A stretch of DNA of 64,000 nucleotides, taken from positions 2,230,501 through 2,294,500 of the forward strand of contig NZ_CP018099.1 in NCBI RefSeq assembly GCF_001886815.1, given 5' to 3'. This document shows positions 8,717 to 18,428 of this stretch, piece by piece. Every line of letters begins with the position of its first letter. Positions within the stretch are counted from its first letter, which is position 1. Under the pieces are notes generated by a model that saw only the letters and a program-made list of their open reading frames with translations, did not search any database and was not told where the DNA came from. The DNA is from Caldithrix abyssi DSM 13497 (GTDB taxonomy: Bacteria; Calditrichota; Calditrichia; Calditrichales; Calditrichaceae). A program made the translations under genes and the position numbers.

Positions 8717-9544
8717 ATGAAAGAATTATTGATTCGTGTTGCCGTGGCCATCGTTGGTATTCCGCTGTTATTATTTGTTATTTTAAAGGGCGGATTGTTT
8801 TTTTATTTGTTTTCGGTAATCGTAACCATTATCGGTCAATGGGAAATGTACAATTTGCTCAAGCAGAAGGGCGGCCGTCCGATGCCTGTGGCGGGGATGC
8901 TGAGCGGTCAGGCGCTTCTGGCCATTTTGTATTCGGGATTTTCGCCTTTGCTGTGTTTGGCGGTCGTGGGACTTGTTTTGTACATTTTTGGATATGAAAT
9001 GTTTAAGAATGACGGTTCCGCCCTGTTAAACACCTCTTCTACAATTATGGGCGTGATTTATCCCACGATGTTCTGGGGCGCTCTGTTGTTTTTACGTCAG
9101 AATGCGCATCATGTTTTTCAGGCCGATTATAATTTTAGCGGAATATTTATCCTGATCATGTTTGTGGCCATCTGGATTTGCGACACGTTTGCCTATTTCT
9201 TCGGCATGAAATTCGGAAAACACCGTTTATTTGCGCGCGTATCACCTAAAAAAAGCTGGGAAGGCGCCGTTGCCGGCCTGGCCGGAGCCTTGCTGGTCTA
9301 TTTAATAGTTTACTTTCAGAAAATTATTCCGATAAGTTTAGAAGTGGCCATTGTCAGCGGTTTGATTGTCGGCGTGGTCGGGCAGTTTGGCGACCTGGTG
9401 GAGTCGTGGTTTAAGCGCGACGCAGGCGTAAAGGATTCTTCTGCTTTACTGCCGGGGCACGGCGGGGTTCTCGATCGCTTTGACAGCGTTTTGTTTAGTT
9501 CAATGGCTTTTTTGATCTTTTATTTTATTTTACAGTTGAGGTGA
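8717..9544 (+). CDS. cdsA: Phosphatidate cytidylyltransferase
   Basis: A 275-residue integral membrane enzyme that makes CDP-diacylglycerol from phosphatidate and CTP, the branch point of phospholipid synthesis. The C-terminal signature is intact: SPKKSWEGAVAGL, followed by VGQFGDLVESWFKRDAGVKD and LLPGHGGVLDRFDS, with the expected Asp and Lys residues. About seven to eight hydrophobic segments precede or surround it. Start ATG 8717 follows AGAGG; an upstream in-frame extension would run through the terminator hairpin and was rejected. The next gene begins 10 bases after its stop. Confidence 0.95.
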   Translation: MKELLIRVAVAIVGIPLLLFVILKGGLFFYLFSVIVTIIGQWEMYNLLKQKGGRPMPVAGMLSGQALLAILYSGFSPLLCLAVVGLVLYIFGYEMFKNDGSALLNTSSTIMGVIYPTMFWGALLFLRQNAHHVFQADYNFSGIFILIMFVAIWICDTFAYFFGMKFGKHRLFARVSPKKSWEGAVAGLAGALLVYLIVYFQKIIPISLEVAIVSGLIVGVVGQFGDLVESWFKRDAGVKDSSALLPGHGGVLDRFDSVLFSSMAFLIFYFILQLR

Positions 9545-9554
9545 AAAGCAAAAA

Positions 9555-10652
9555 ATGAATGGTAAGCGTGTTTTAATTGTGGACGATGAAGAAGATTTAA
9601 CATGGTCCATATCCAAACATCTTTCTCGCGATAAAGATAAGTTCGAACTGATCGCCGTTAACAGCGGGATGGCGGCGCTGGACGTGCTGGCTCAGGTGCC
9701 GGTGGACCTGGTCATCACCGATATCAGAATGCCGGAAATTTCCGGGCTGGATTTATTGCTTAAAATCAGAGAGAATTATCCGCAGACTAAAGTGGTGATT
9801 ATGACCGCTTATGGTTCATCCGAAATTCAGGACGAGGCGAATCGCCGCGGTTGTTTTAAGTATATTGAAAAACCATTTGAAATACAGGAGCTACGCAAGC
9901 TCATCCTCGATGTGCTGCAGGAGAAGAAAGGTTTTGAAGGGAAAATTTCCGACTTTCAGTTGACCGATCTCATTCAATTACTCTGCCTGGGGCGGCAAAC
10001 CAACAGCCTTCACTTTGAAAAAGACCATCAACACGGCGTCATTTATTTTGATGATGGCAATATCGTCCATGCCACGGTTGGAGATCTGGAAGGCGAAGAC
10101 GCTTTTTATGAAATATTAACCTGGGAAGGCGGCACCTTTAATCTAAAAAAAGGCGACAGGGCGCCCAAAGAGACCATTTTTAAAAACTGGCAAAATCTGC
10201 TGCTGGAAGGACTGAGGCGTCTGGATGAACTACGCGCCAGAGTGTCTCATGTAGATGACCGTAGCACGGATGTTCAGCGGCGAATTATTCTTTTATTGGA
10301 AAATGCGCTCAGCATGCGCGGAATACGACTTTGGGCCATAGTGGATGAAAGCGGATTTATAGTCGCTTCGGCCGTGGCGCCGGAACAAAAAGAAAATCTC
10401 GATCTGGCAGAGATCATTCCCATCATTTCTAAATTTATCAGTACGGCACAGGACAATGGCAAAGAATTCGAATTTGGTCATACGGAGGAAATCTTTGCCC
10501 AGTTTGAAAAAGGATTGATCCGTTTGGCGCGCATTCCGGCTCAGAACTACTATCTGGTTACGCTGGGCGATGAATTTGCCAACGGCAGTTTAATACGCCT
10601 GGAAAGCAAAAAGCTCATCAAACAACTGGAGCCCCTGCTGCCGCAGTTGTGA
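9555..10652 (+). CDS. Response regulator: REC-DUF4388-roadblock/LC7-like
   Basis: 365 residues in three parts. The receiver domain (1-120) has phospho-acceptor D56 in LVITDIRMPE and acidic pocket D10-D11. A DUF4388/PATAN-type domain (about 126-220) includes GVIYFDDGNIVHATVGDLEGEDAFYEIL. A C-terminal domain (about 240-360) with the IRLWAIVDESGFIVASAV pattern resembles roadblock/LC7 proteins that bind small GTPases such as MglA. There is no DNA-binding domain, so output is probably by protein interaction. A partner histidine kinase is not adjacent. Its domain set is echoed by the shorter regulator at 62.7 kb. Confidence 0.85.
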   Translation: MNGKRVLIVDDEEDLTWSISKHLSRDKDKFELIAVNSGMAALDVLAQVPVDLVITDIRMPEISGLDLLLKIRENYPQTKVVIMTAYGSSEIQDEANRRGCFKYIEKPFEIQELRKLILDVLQEKKGFEGKISDFQLTDLIQLLCLGRQTNSLHFEKDHQHGVIYFDDGNIVHATVGDLEGEDAFYEILTWEGGTFNLKKGDRAPKETIFKNWQNLLLEGLRRLDELRARVSHVDDRSTDVQRRIILLLENALSMRGIRLWAIVDESGFIVASAVAPEQKENLDLAEIIPIISKFISTAQDNGKEFEFGHTEEIFAQFEKGLIRLARIPAQNYYLVTLGDEFANGSLIRLESKKLIKQLEPLLPQL

Positions 10653-10895
10653 TGGAAGAAGAACGGCTTCCCCTACGAGCGATGGCCAGAGAGTTGAAGG
10701 TTGCCGCGCGGGATGCACGAAACAGGCATTCTATTCTCACCTGCCGCTTTGCGTAGTCTGCCAGAGACCTTATGAGACAACTCAGTTCAAAATTCCTGAT
10801 TATTACTTTTGCTTAACATCAATATTTTGTAAATTAGGGCGTTATATTTTTAAAATAATTTACCATTTCAATGAAAGTTAATGGGGGAGTTTTTT
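10652..10895. other. Gap upstream of the methylmalonyl-CoA mutase genes
   Basis: Holds an AT-rich stretch (about 10790-10880) likely to contain the promoter of the mutase genes. A 34-codon frame begins at ATG 10652, overlapping the preceding stop as TGATG, and ends at 10756. It shows no recognisable family and I do not count it as a gene. Confidence 0.35.
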
Positions 10896-12539
10896 ATGGA
10901 TTCTAAATCATTCAAACGCTGGCAGCAGGAAGTTGCCTCCGCTAAACTAAGGGACGCCAAGTTCATCACCGCTTCAGGCGATCCGGTAGAAATGCTCGGC
11001 ACGCCGGAAATGATAAAAGACCTGGATTACGATCGCGACCTGGGGATGCCGGGACAGTATCCTTACACGCGCGGCGTTCATGCCACCATGTACCGCGGCC
11101 GCCTGTGGACCATGCGGCAGTTTGCCGGATTTGGTTCGCCGGAAGACACCAATCAGCGTTTTAAATATCTGCTGGAAAACGGGCAAACCGGACTTTCGGT
11201 GGCCTTTGACCTGCCCACCTTGATGGGCCGCGATGCCGACGATCCCTGGAGCGAGGGGGAAGTGGGCGTGTGCGGCGTGTCGGTTAGCTCCCTGCGCGAT
11301 ATGGAGATCTTGTTCGACGGCATTCCGCTGGACAAGGTCTCCACTTCGATGACCATTAATTCCCCGGCCATTATTCTTTTGGCCTTTTACATTGCCGTGG
11401 CCGAAAAACAGGGCGTAAAACCGGAACAGCTGCGCGGTACCATTCAAAACGATATCTTAAAGGAGTACATTGCCCAGAAAGAATACATCTTTCCGCCGTC
11501 CCCTTCCATGCGCATTATTGTGGACATGATCGAATACTGTACGGAAAGCATGCCTCAATGGAACACCATCAGCATCAGCGGCTACCACATCCGTGAAGCC
11601 GGCTCAACCGCCCTGCAGGAGCTGGCGTTTACCCTGGCCGACGGCTTTGCTTACATTGAAGCGGCCATGGAGCGTGGGCTGGACATCGACGCCTTTGCCC
11701 CGCGACTGTCTTTCTTTTTTAACGCGCACAACGATTTTTTTGAAGAGATCGCCAAATATCGTGCGGCGCGACGCATTTACGCCCGGCGCATGAAAGAAAA
11801 ATACGGCGCTAAAAAGGAACGTTCGTGGATGCTGCGCTTCCACACGCAGACCGCCGGCTGCACTTTAACCGCGCAGCAGCCGGAAAACAATATCGTTCGT
11901 GTGGCTTATCAGGCGCTGGCCGCCGTACTGGGCGGGACTCAAAGCTTACACACCAACTCCATGGATGAAACGCTGGCCCTGCCTTCGGAAAAGGCTGTGA
12001 AAATTGCCCTGCGTACGCAACAAATTCTGGCCTACGAAAGCGGCGTACCGCATACCATCGATCCGCTGGCCGGTAGTTATTTTATGGAAGATTTAACCAA
12101 TAAAATGGAGCAGGGCGCCGAAGAGTATTTTAAAAAGATCGAAGAGTTGGGCGGCGTTATTCCGGCCATTGAAAAGGGCTTTTTTCAGCGCGAAATTGCC
12201 GAAGCGGCCTACCGTTACCAGTTAGAAATTGAAAATAACGATCGCTACATCGTGGGCGTAAACGCCTTTCAGGACAAAGACGAAAAGATCGAAATACCGC
12301 TTTTGCAGATTTCGCCCGAAGTGGAAAAAGAGCAGGTCAGACGTTTACAGGAATTAAAGCGTGAAAGAGACAACAACAAAGTGCAGTCTTTGTTAAAGGA
12401 GTTAAAACAGGCCGCCATTGAAAATAAAAATCTGATGCCGGTGATAATCGAAGCGGCCAAAGCTTACGCTACCGTTGGCGAAATGATCAACACGCTTAAA
12501 GATGTGTTTGGAGAATATCAGGAATCTACCGATTTTTAG
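10896..12539 (+). CDS. Methylmalonyl-CoA mutase, catalytic (large) subunit
   Basis: 547 residues forming the substrate-binding TIM barrel of B12-dependent methylmalonyl-CoA mutase, which interconverts methylmalonyl-CoA and succinyl-CoA. Family motifs include [20 protein letters not shown] near the N-terminus, [27 protein letters not shown] and [14 protein letters not shown]. The cobalamin domain is a separate protein encoded immediately downstream, the split arrangement common in archaea and thermophiles. Start ATG 10896 is preferred because GGGGGAG lies 6 bases before it; an in-frame ATG five codons earlier has this site inside it. A carboxyltransferase of the same pathway lies 2.8 kb downstream. 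Confidence 0.95.
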   Translation: MDSKSFKRWQQEVASAKLRDAKFITASGDPVEMLGTPEMIKDLDYDRDLGMPGQYPYTRGVHATMYRGRLWTMRQFAGFGSPEDTNQRFKYLLENGQTGLSVAFDLPTLMGRDADDPWSEGEVGVCGVSVSSLRDMEILFDGIPLDKVSTSMTINSPAIILLAFYIAVAEKQGVKPEQLRGTIQNDILKEYIAQKEYIFPPSPSMRIIVDMIEYCTESMPQWNTISISGYHIREAGSTALQELAFTLADGFAYIEAAMERGLDIDAFAPRLSFFFNAHNDFFEEIAKYRAARRIYARRMKEKYGAKKERSWMLRFHTQTAGCTLTAQQPENNIVRVAYQALAAVLGGTQSLHTNSMDETLALPSEKAVKIALRTQQILAYESGVPHTIDPLAGSYFMEDLTNKMEQGAEEYFKKIEELGGVIPAIEKGFFQREIAEAAYRYQLEIENNDRYIVGVNAFQDKDEKIEIPLLQISPEVEKEQVRRLQELKRERDNNKVQSLLKELKQAAIENKNLMPVIIEAAKAYATVGEMINTLKDVFGEYQESTDF

Positions 12540-12563
12540 TTGAACCCTTTGGCGAGGAGAGTA

Positions 12564-12995
12564 ATGGAAAAGAAGATACGTATTTTAGTGGCCAAGGCCG
12601 GCCTGGATGGGCATGACCGCGGCGCAAAGGTCGTGGCCTCGTTTTTTCGCGACGCCGGCTTTGAAGTGATTTACAGTGGACTGCGACAAACGCCACAAAT
12701 GATTGTACAAACCGCCCTGCAAGAAGATGTGGATGTGATTGCCATCAGTATGTTGTCTGGCGCGCACATGACGGTTTTTCCCAGGGTTTTGCAGCTGATG
12801 AAAGAAAACAATATGAACGATGTGCTGCTTACTGGCGGTGGTATCATGAGCGATGAGGACATCCAGAAGCTGCAGGAAATGGGCGTCGGCCGTCTATTCG
12901 GGCCGGGAAGCTCCCTGCATGAAGCCGTGGCCTATGTTCGGGAATGGTACGAGAAAACGAAAGGCGCCAAACCGGAAAAGGAGAACCACGATTAA
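12564..12995 (+). CDS. Methylmalonyl-CoA mutase, B12-binding (small) subunit
   Basis: 143 residues comprising one cobalamin-binding domain. The DxHxxG lower-ligand motif is [10 protein letters not shown], with SMLSGAH and [10 protein letters not shown] completing the base-off/His-on site. It pairs with the large subunit just upstream. Start ATG 12564 follows GAGGAG with good spacing. The C-terminus ends in HD, and its last codons and stop (cacgattaa) lie within the first, degenerate unit of the 138-bp repeat array. The repeat therefore appears to have replaced or provided the 3' end of the gene. Confidence 0.93.
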   Translation: MEKKIRILVAKAGLDGHDRGAKVVASFFRDAGFEVIYSGLRQTPQMIVQTALQEDVDVIAISMLSGAHMTVFPRVLQLMKENNMNDVLLTGGGIMSDEDIQKLQEMGVGRLFGPGSSLHEAVAYVREWYEKTKGAKPEKENHD

Positions 12996-13743
12996 AAGGA
13001 TTGAAGGATTAACATGATTTTCTATGAAGAGAGTTCGGCTCAAAATTTTAAGGGAGACAGTTGAAATAAGACAACCTTAATCCCGGTAATCTCGAAATCC
13101 TGTAAATCCTTTTCATTTTTGAACCATGATTGTCAGGATTACAGGATTAACCAGATTTTTCATCAGGAGATTTCGACTCAAAATTTTAAGGGAGACTGTT
13201 AAGAGAGGACAACCTTAATCCCGGTAATCTCGAAATCCTGTAAATCCTTTTCATTTTTGAACCATGATTGTCAGGATTACAGGATTAACCAGATTTTTCA
13301 TCAGGAGATTTCGGCTCAAAATTTTAAGGAAGACTGTTAAGAGAGGATAACCTTAATCCCGGTAATTTTGAAATCCTTTAAATCTTGTTCATTTTTGAAC
13401 CATGATTGTCAGGATTACAGGATTAACCAGATTTTTCATCAGGAGATTTCGACTCAAAATTTTAAGGGAGACTGTTAAGAGAGGACAACCTTAATCCCGG
13501 TAATCTCGAAATCCTGTAAATCCTTTTCATTTTTGAACCATGATTGTCAGGATTACAGGATTAACCAGATTTTTCATCGGGAGAGTTCAGCTCAAAATTT
13601 TAAGGGAGACTGTTAAGATAGGATAACCTTAATCCTGGTAATCTCGAAATCCTGTAAATCCTGGTTCAAAACTTAAAGGGAGATTGTTGAAAGAAGATAA
13701 CCCTAATCCTAAAATTCTGAAATCTTGCAAGTCAAGGTTCAGA
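12983..13743. repeat. 138-bp tandem repeat array A plus truncated end unit
   Basis: Units begin with gaaccatgattgtcaggatt (or a variant) at 12983, 13121, 13259, 13397 and 13535, exactly 138 bp apart. A shorter, diverged unit follows at about 13661-13743. The first unit is degenerate. Each unit has aatcctgtaaatcc and aggattacaggatt about 30 bases apart, which can pair as a hairpin. No unique spacers exist, so it is not a CRISPR. Although 138 is a multiple of three, I see no long open frame through it. Confidence 0.9.
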
Positions 13744-13777
13744 GACAATTGGTTAACTAAAATAAATCAAGGTCTCA

Positions 13778-14161
13778 ATGATGAAGTACGAAGACCTTAC
13801 GCATAAAATAATCGGTTGTGCGATGGAGGTGCACAGAATATTGGGTAATGGATTTCAGGAAGTTATTTATCAGCGCGCTTTAGCTATTGAAATGCGGGCG
13901 CAAGATCTGGACTTTGAACGAGAAAAAGAGATGCCAATCTTTTATCACGGATATGAAATTGGCACACGACGGATTGACTTTTTTGTAGAAAATAAAATCA
14001 TGGTCGAAGTAAAAGCAATTAAGCAATTAGAAGATGTCCATCTTGCACAAGCATTGAATTACCTGGAAGCATATAATATGGAAGTTGGATTACTAATCAA
14101 TTTTGGAGCAACCAGCCTGGAATTTAAACGCGTGCATAATAAAAAGATTAAGCATGATTAA
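13778..14161 (+). CDS. GxxExxY family protein (PDDEXK-like fold)
   Basis: A 127-residue member of the GxxExxY family: GNGFQEVIYQRALAIEM carries the naming motif, and IDFFVENKIMVEVKAIKQL carries the D...ExK residues of a PD-(D/E)XK nuclease-like core. The family is widespread in environmental bacteria, often repeated, and its function is not established. It lies between two arrays of the same 138-bp repeat and follows a truncated unit. It ends in KHD with the stop inside repeat-like sequence (catgattaa), like the gene before array A. Its smaller AT-rich frame and unrelated context suggest transfer with the repeats. Confidence 0.85.
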   Translation: MMKYEDLTHKIIGCAMEVHRILGNGFQEVIYQRALAIEMRAQDLDFEREKEMPIFYHGYEIGTRRIDFFVENKIMVEVKAIKQLEDVHLAQALNYLEAYNMEVGLLINFGATSLEFKRVHNKKIKHD

Positions 14162-14580
14162 TAAGATTAAAGAATTTCCTTGATTTTAAGGGAAAATGTT
14201 GAAAGGAGAAGAACGTAATCCTGTTCATTTTTGAACCATGATTGTCAGGATTACAGGATTAACCAGATTTTTCATCAGGAGATTTCGGCTCAAAATTTTA
14301 AGGGAGACTGTTAAGATAGGATAACCTTAATCCCGGTAATTTTGAAATCCTTTAAATCTTGTTCATTTTTGAACCATGATTGCAAGGATTACAGGATTAA
14401 CAAGATTTTTCATCAGGAGATTTCGACTCAAAATTTTAAGGGAGACTGTTAAGAGAGGACAACCTTAATCCCGGTAATCTCGAAATCCTGTAAATCCTGG
14501 TTCAAAACTTAAAGGGAGATTGTTGAAAGAAGATACCCCTAATCCTAAAATTCTGAAATCTTGCAAGTCAAGGTTCAGAA
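14162..14580. repeat. 138-bp repeat array B plus truncated end unit
   Basis: Degenerate repeat sequence after the GxxExxY stop leads into two regular units starting at 14233 and 14371 (138 bp apart). A truncated end unit follows at about 14499-14580, nearly identical to the one at 13661-13743. The order array-end unit-gene-array-end unit suggests duplication of a whole module. The remaining bases to radC (14581-14640) show nothing. Confidence 0.88.
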
Positions 14581-14640
14581 ACGAAAAGGATCATAAACCG
14601 GGTAATCCTAAACCATTCGTGAATTAAAGTCGGGGGTAAG

Positions 14641-15360
14641 ATGAACCGCATCAATGAACCGCAGCATTTCCGGGCGCGCATCACCGACTGGCCGCTGGAA
14701 GAACGGCCGCGTGAAAAACTGATGCGCTTTGGGGCCGATTCGGTCAGCAACGCCGAGTTGATCGCCATTCTGCTGGGGCAGGGCACCACCCGCCTCAACG
14801 CCGTGGAGTTAGCAAAAAAAATGCTGCGCGCTTTCGGTTCCCTGGAAGCCCTGAGTAATGCATCGTTAAAAGAGATGCAGCAGGTTAAAGGCATTGGCCC
14901 GGCCAAAGCGGTGACTATGTTGGCCGCTTTTCAACTGTATCGCAACCTGCAAAAGGAAGTGGCCGAACGCGAAATTGTGGCCTTCAGAGAACCGGCAAAA
15001 GTGGCCAGAGCCTACCAGCCCATTCTGGGGCACCTGAAGCAAGAGGTCTTTTATGTAATCTTGCTCAATAATAATCTGGAACGCATTCAGGATTTTCGGA
15101 TCACTCAGGGTACGCTAGACGCCTCTCTGGTGCATCCGCGCGAGGTGTTTAATCCGGCCATCCGTTACCTGGCCAAGGGAATTATTGTTCTGCACAATCA
15201 TCCTTCCGGACAAAAACGACCGTCTCAAGCCGATATCGACATTACGCGTAAACTTGTGGAGAGCGGTAAAATTTTGGATATTCCTGTTTATGATCATGTA
15301 ATCATCACGCAAGATGATTATTTTAGTTTTAAAGAAAATGGCTTAATGGATAATTTTTAG
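14641..15360 (+). CDS. radC: RadC family protein (JAB/MPN domain)
   Basis: 239 residues. The N-terminal half has a helix-hairpin-helix region (VKGIGPAKAVTMLAAFQL). The C-terminal half is the MPN/JAB domain with the metal motif LHNHPSG and the downstream DHVIITQDDYFSFKENG. The historical link to DNA repair is weak; the family is often found near mobile DNA. Here it sits just after the repeat module and 9 bases before the carboxyltransferase gene, splitting the propionate genes. GGGGG lies just before the ATG. Confidence 0.92.
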   Translation: MNRINEPQHFRARITDWPLEERPREKLMRFGADSVSNAELIAILLGQGTTRLNAVELAKKMLRAFGSLEALSNASLKEMQQVKGIGPAKAVTMLAAFQLYRNLQKEVAEREIVAFREPAKVARAYQPILGHLKQEVFYVILLNNNLERIQDFRITQGTLDASLVHPREVFNPAIRYLAKGIIVLHNHPSGQKRPSQADIDITRKLVESGKILDIPVYDHVIITQDDYFSFKENGLMDNF

Positions 15361-15369
15361 GGGGAGCAC

Positions 15370-16920
15370 ATGTCTTACAAGGAAAATGTGAAGTTGTTGA
15401 AACAAATGCGCAAATTGGCCTTGCTGGGCGGCGGGGAAGAAAAAATCAAAAAACAACACGAAAAAGGAAAGTTAACCGCTCGTGAACGCATCAAACTTTT
15501 GCTGGACGAAGGAAGTTTCGTCGAAATGGATATGCTGGTTAAGCACCGCACGCGTGATTTTGGTCTTGACAAACAGCGCGTGCCGGGCGACGGCGTGGTG
15601 ACCGGCTATGGCTATATTGACGGTAGGCTGGTGTTTGTCTTTTCGCAGGATTTTACTGTTTTTGGCGGTAGTCTTTCCGAAACCTTTGCTTTAAAAATCA
15701 CCAAAATTATGGATCAGGCGCTAAAAGTAGGCGCGCCGGTTATCGGAATAAACGATTCAGGCGGGGCCAGAATTCAGGAAGGCGTGCGCAGCCTGGCCGG
15801 CTATGCGGAGATTTTTTTGCGCAATACTCTGGCCTCTGGCGTGGTGCCGCAAATTTCGGCTGTGATGGGCCCCTGCGCCGGCGGCGCGGTCTATTCTCCG
15901 GCTATTACCGATTTTATTTTTATGGTGAAAAATACCAGTTACATGTTTGTCACCGGCCCCAATGTGGTTAAAACCGTGACGCATGAAGAAGTTAGCTACG
16001 AAGAGCTGGGAGGCGCCGAAACACATGCCAGCAAAAGCGGCGTAAACCATGTAACCTGCGAAAATGACGCGGAATGTTTACAACAAATACGCAAGCTTCT
16101 ATCATATTTGCCCTCCAACTACCTGGAAGATCCCCCGAAAATCGAGAGCACAGACGATCCCAACCGCATTGACGATGAGCTGGATGAATTTATTCCGGAA
16201 AATCCCAACCAACCTTACGACATGCATCAGATCATTAAGCGGGTGATCGATAAGGACAGTTTCTTTGAAATTCATGCCGATTATGCCAAAAACCTCATCG
16301 TTGGTTTTGCCCGAATGGATGGCTTTTCCGTGGGAATTGTCGCCAACCAGCCGGAGCACCTGGCCGGCGTGCTGGATATCGACGCCTCGGTTAAAGGGGC
16401 GCGTTTTGTGCGTTTTTGCGACGCGTTCAATATTCCCATTATTACCTTTGAAGATGTGCCCGGATTTTTACCAGGCACCAATCAAGAGTGGGGCGGCATT
16501 ATCCGGCATGGCGCCAAGTTGCTTTACGCCTTTTCGGAAGCGACCGTTCCCAAAATCACCGTCATTGTGCGCAAGGCTTACGGCGGCGCTTACGATGTGA
16601 TGAGTTCCAAGCATATTCGCGGCGATGTGAACCTGGCCTGGCCCAGCGCCGAAATCGCGGTGATGGGGCCCAAGGGCGCCGCCGAAATCATCTTTAAAAA
16701 AGAAATCAGCAACGCCGAAGACCCGGAGCAAATGCTCGCTAAAAAGGAAGAAGAATATCGCGAAAAATTTGCCAATCCATTTCTTGCCGCCGAACTGGGC
16801 TATGTGGATGAAATTATTGAACCCAGATTTACGCGACAGCGTATAATTCAGGCACTGCACATGCTGCAAAATAAAGTGGATTCCAATCCGGCAAAAAAAC
16901 ATGGAAATATTCCCCTGTAA
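15370..16920 (+). CDS. Propionyl/methylmalonyl-CoA carboxyltransferase (beta) subunit
   Basis: 516 residues of the biotin-dependent carboxyltransferase family. The N-terminal crotonase-like half contains [35 protein letters not shown] and [13 protein letters not shown]. The C-terminal half contains [35 protein letters not shown] and [15 protein letters not shown]. It transfers carboxylate between biotin carrier and acyl-CoA. With the mutase genes upstream it supports a propionyl-CoA/methylmalonyl-CoA/succinyl-CoA route. Biotin carrier and carboxylase or decarboxylase partners are not in the window, so direction is uncertain. GGGGAG precedes the ATG. Confidence 0.93.
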   Translation: MSYKENVKLLKQMRKLALLGGGEEKIKKQHEKGKLTARERIKLLLDEGSFVEMDMLVKHRTRDFGLDKQRVPGDGVVTGYGYIDGRLVFVFSQDFTVFGGSLSETFALKITKIMDQALKVGAPVIGINDSGGARIQEGVRSLAGYAEIFLRNTLASGVVPQISAVMGPCAGGAVYSPAITDFIFMVKNTSYMFVTGPNVVKTVTHEEVSYEELGGAETHASKSGVNHVTCENDAECLQQIRKLLSYLPSNYLEDPPKIESTDDPNRIDDELDEFIPENPNQPYDMHQIIKRVIDKDSFFEIHADYAKNLIVGFARMDGFSVGIVANQPEHLAGVLDIDASVKGARFVRFCDAFNIPIITFEDVPGFLPGTNQEWGGIIRHGAKLLYAFSEATVPKITVIVRKAYGGAYDVMSSKHIRGDVNLAWPSAEIAVMGPKGAAEIIFKKEISNAEDPEQMLAKKEEEYREKFANPFLAAELGYVDEIIEPRFTRQRIIQALHMLQNKVDSNPAKKHGNIPL

Positions 16921-16936
16921 TTTGTAATATTGCGTT

Positions 16937-16971
16937 GCCGGATGGAATGAGCTAAAAAGATTGCATCCGGC
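16937..16971 (+). terminator. Dyad after the carboxyltransferase gene, possible terminator
   Basis: GCCGGATG (16937) pairs with CATCCGGC (16964) across a 19-base loop. No T-run follows, so it may be an mRNA-stabilising hairpin rather than an intrinsic terminator. Confidence 0.35.
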
Positions 16972-17006
16972 GCGCTGAAATTAATGTTTTAATAGAATTA
17001 GATAAA

Positions 17007-17930
17007 TTGGAGTTTAAAACGGTCTTGGAAGCGCTAACATATTACGAAGGAAAATTACGTGTAGCGGATAAGGCCACGATTATTTATCAGCTGTTCATTT
17101 TAACCGTTATTTTCTTTAATTATCCCCGGATTCCCAATGGATTTTGGTTGATTTTAATCCATCTTGCCATCATTGCCTTTCTGTTATGGCTTCCGAATCT
17201 TGGCGGGGGGAAAATATTAAACTGGATCCGACTCTGGAATTTGGTGCCCATTATTTTGTTCAATTTTTCTGAACTGCACTTTATTGTGCACAATGTTCGT
17301 CCTCAGGACATGGATACGCTTTTGATCCAGATCGATAAAAATTTATTCGGCGTTCATCCAACCATCTGGCTGGAAAAATTTCATCATCCAATTTTAACAG
17401 AATACTTACAATTGGTTTACACAAGTTTCTATTTTTTACCGCTAATTCTGGCTGTTTTACTTTATCGGAAAAATCGGATGGAAGAGTTCGATTACTTTGC
17501 CTTTATCATAGTTTATGGTTTTTACCTGTCTTACCTGGGATATTTTATGGTGCCGGCAATTGGGCCGCGCTTTACACTGGATCATCTGCAAAGTTTTCCC
17601 CTGCACGGTTTATGGCTGTCCGATCATTTGCAGCATCTGCTGAACAGATTGGAAAACATTCAACGCGATGTCTTCCCCAGCGGGCACACAAAAATTACGG
17701 TGCTAACCATGTATTTTGCCGCCAGATATCATCGTAAATATTTTTACGTGCTTCTGATCATTGGCCCCAGTTTAATTTTTTCGACCGTCTATCTGCGCTA
17801 CCATTACGTTATCGATGTAATCGCCGGTTTTGCCTTTGCCGCTTTTGTGATTGTTACGGCGCCGGCCTTTTATCGTTTGCTGAGCTGGCTGCAGTTTGTC
17901 CCATTAAGGAGTAGTGAGGAATGTGGTTAA
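17007..17930 (+). CDS. PAP2-family membrane phosphatase/phosphotransferase
   Basis: About 307 residues with roughly six membrane segments. The PAP2 active-site motifs lie near the C-terminus: DVFPSGHTK (P-S-G-H), then VYLRYHYVIDV with Arg and His of the third motif. It resembles the inositolphosphotransferase (Aur1/Ipt1-like, PAP2_3) branch more than PgpB and may act on a lipid head group. The start is uncertain: TTG 17007 gives a full first segment but no strong ribosome-binding site is seen. It overlaps the following GNAT gene by 10 bases. Confidence 0.8.
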   Translation: MEFKTVLEALTYYEGKLRVADKATIIYQLFILTVIFFNYPRIPNGFWLILIHLAIIAFLLWLPNLGGGKILNWIRLWNLVPIILFNFSELHFIVHNVRPQDMDTLLIQIDKNLFGVHPTIWLEKFHHPILTEYLQLVYTSFYFLPLILAVLLYRKNRMEEFDYFAFIIVYGFYLSYLGYFMVPAIGPRFTLDHLQSFPLHGLWLSDHLQHLLNRLENIQRDVFPSGHTKITVLTMYFAARYHRKYFYVLLIIGPSLIFSTVYLRYHYVIDVIAGFAFAAFVIVTAPAFYRLLSWLQFVPLRSSEECG

Positions 17931-18403
17931 AATCCGGAAACATTCTCCTTAAAAGAGAATTTGATTTCCAGAAAATAGCGGAGGCCAGGAAAACTCTTCC
18001 CGAATGGCAAAATTTGAGCGAGCGCATCTGGCATCCGGCGGGCATGCCCGATAAATTGGCCTTTACCATTGAATATGAAGGGAAGTTCGCAGGCTGTGTG
18101 GAGTTGGTGAATATTCGCTGGTTTAACCGTAAAGCGGAAATTACCATCTGGATTTTACCGGAATTCAGAGGCAAAGCGCTTGCTAAAGATGCGCTCGAAG
18201 GAATCGTAAAGCTGGCTTTTGAACAGTTCAATTTCCATCGTCTGGAGGCGGAAGTTTACGAATTTAATGAAAAGGCCAGGAACTTATTCACCAGCGCGGG
18301 GTTTGTAATCGAGGGAAAATTACGCGAAGCCAAGTACAGAGATGGTCGTTATTATGACATTATTCGATTTGGGTTGTTAAAAAAAGAATGGGAAACGAAC
18401 TAA
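17921..18403 (+). CDS. GNAT N-acetyltransferase (RimJ/RimL-like)
   Basis: 160 residues of a single GNAT domain. WILPEFRGKALAKDALEGI is the acetyl-CoA-binding motif A, and HRLEAEVYEFNEKARNLFTS followed by GFVIEGKLREAKYRDGRYYD is the typical ending of the RimJ/L-type subgroup that acetylates N-termini or small amines. ATG 17921 is preceded by AAGGAG and TGAGGA inside the end of the PAP2 gene, so the two are translationally coupled. Substrate not predictable. Confidence 0.85.
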   Translation: MWLKSGNILLKREFDFQKIAEARKTLPEWQNLSERIWHPAGMPDKLAFTIEYEGKFAGCVELVNIRWFNRKAEITIWILPEFRGKALAKDALEGIVKLAFEQFNFHRLEAEVYEFNEKARNLFTSAGFVIEGKLREAKYRDGRYYDIIRFGLLKKEWETN

Positions 18404-18428
18404 ATTTTCTATGGATGGATTTTGACTC

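Noticed and set aside
12983-14580. CRISPR array
   Set aside because: Units of 138 bp are continuous copies with no unique spacers and no cas genes nearby.
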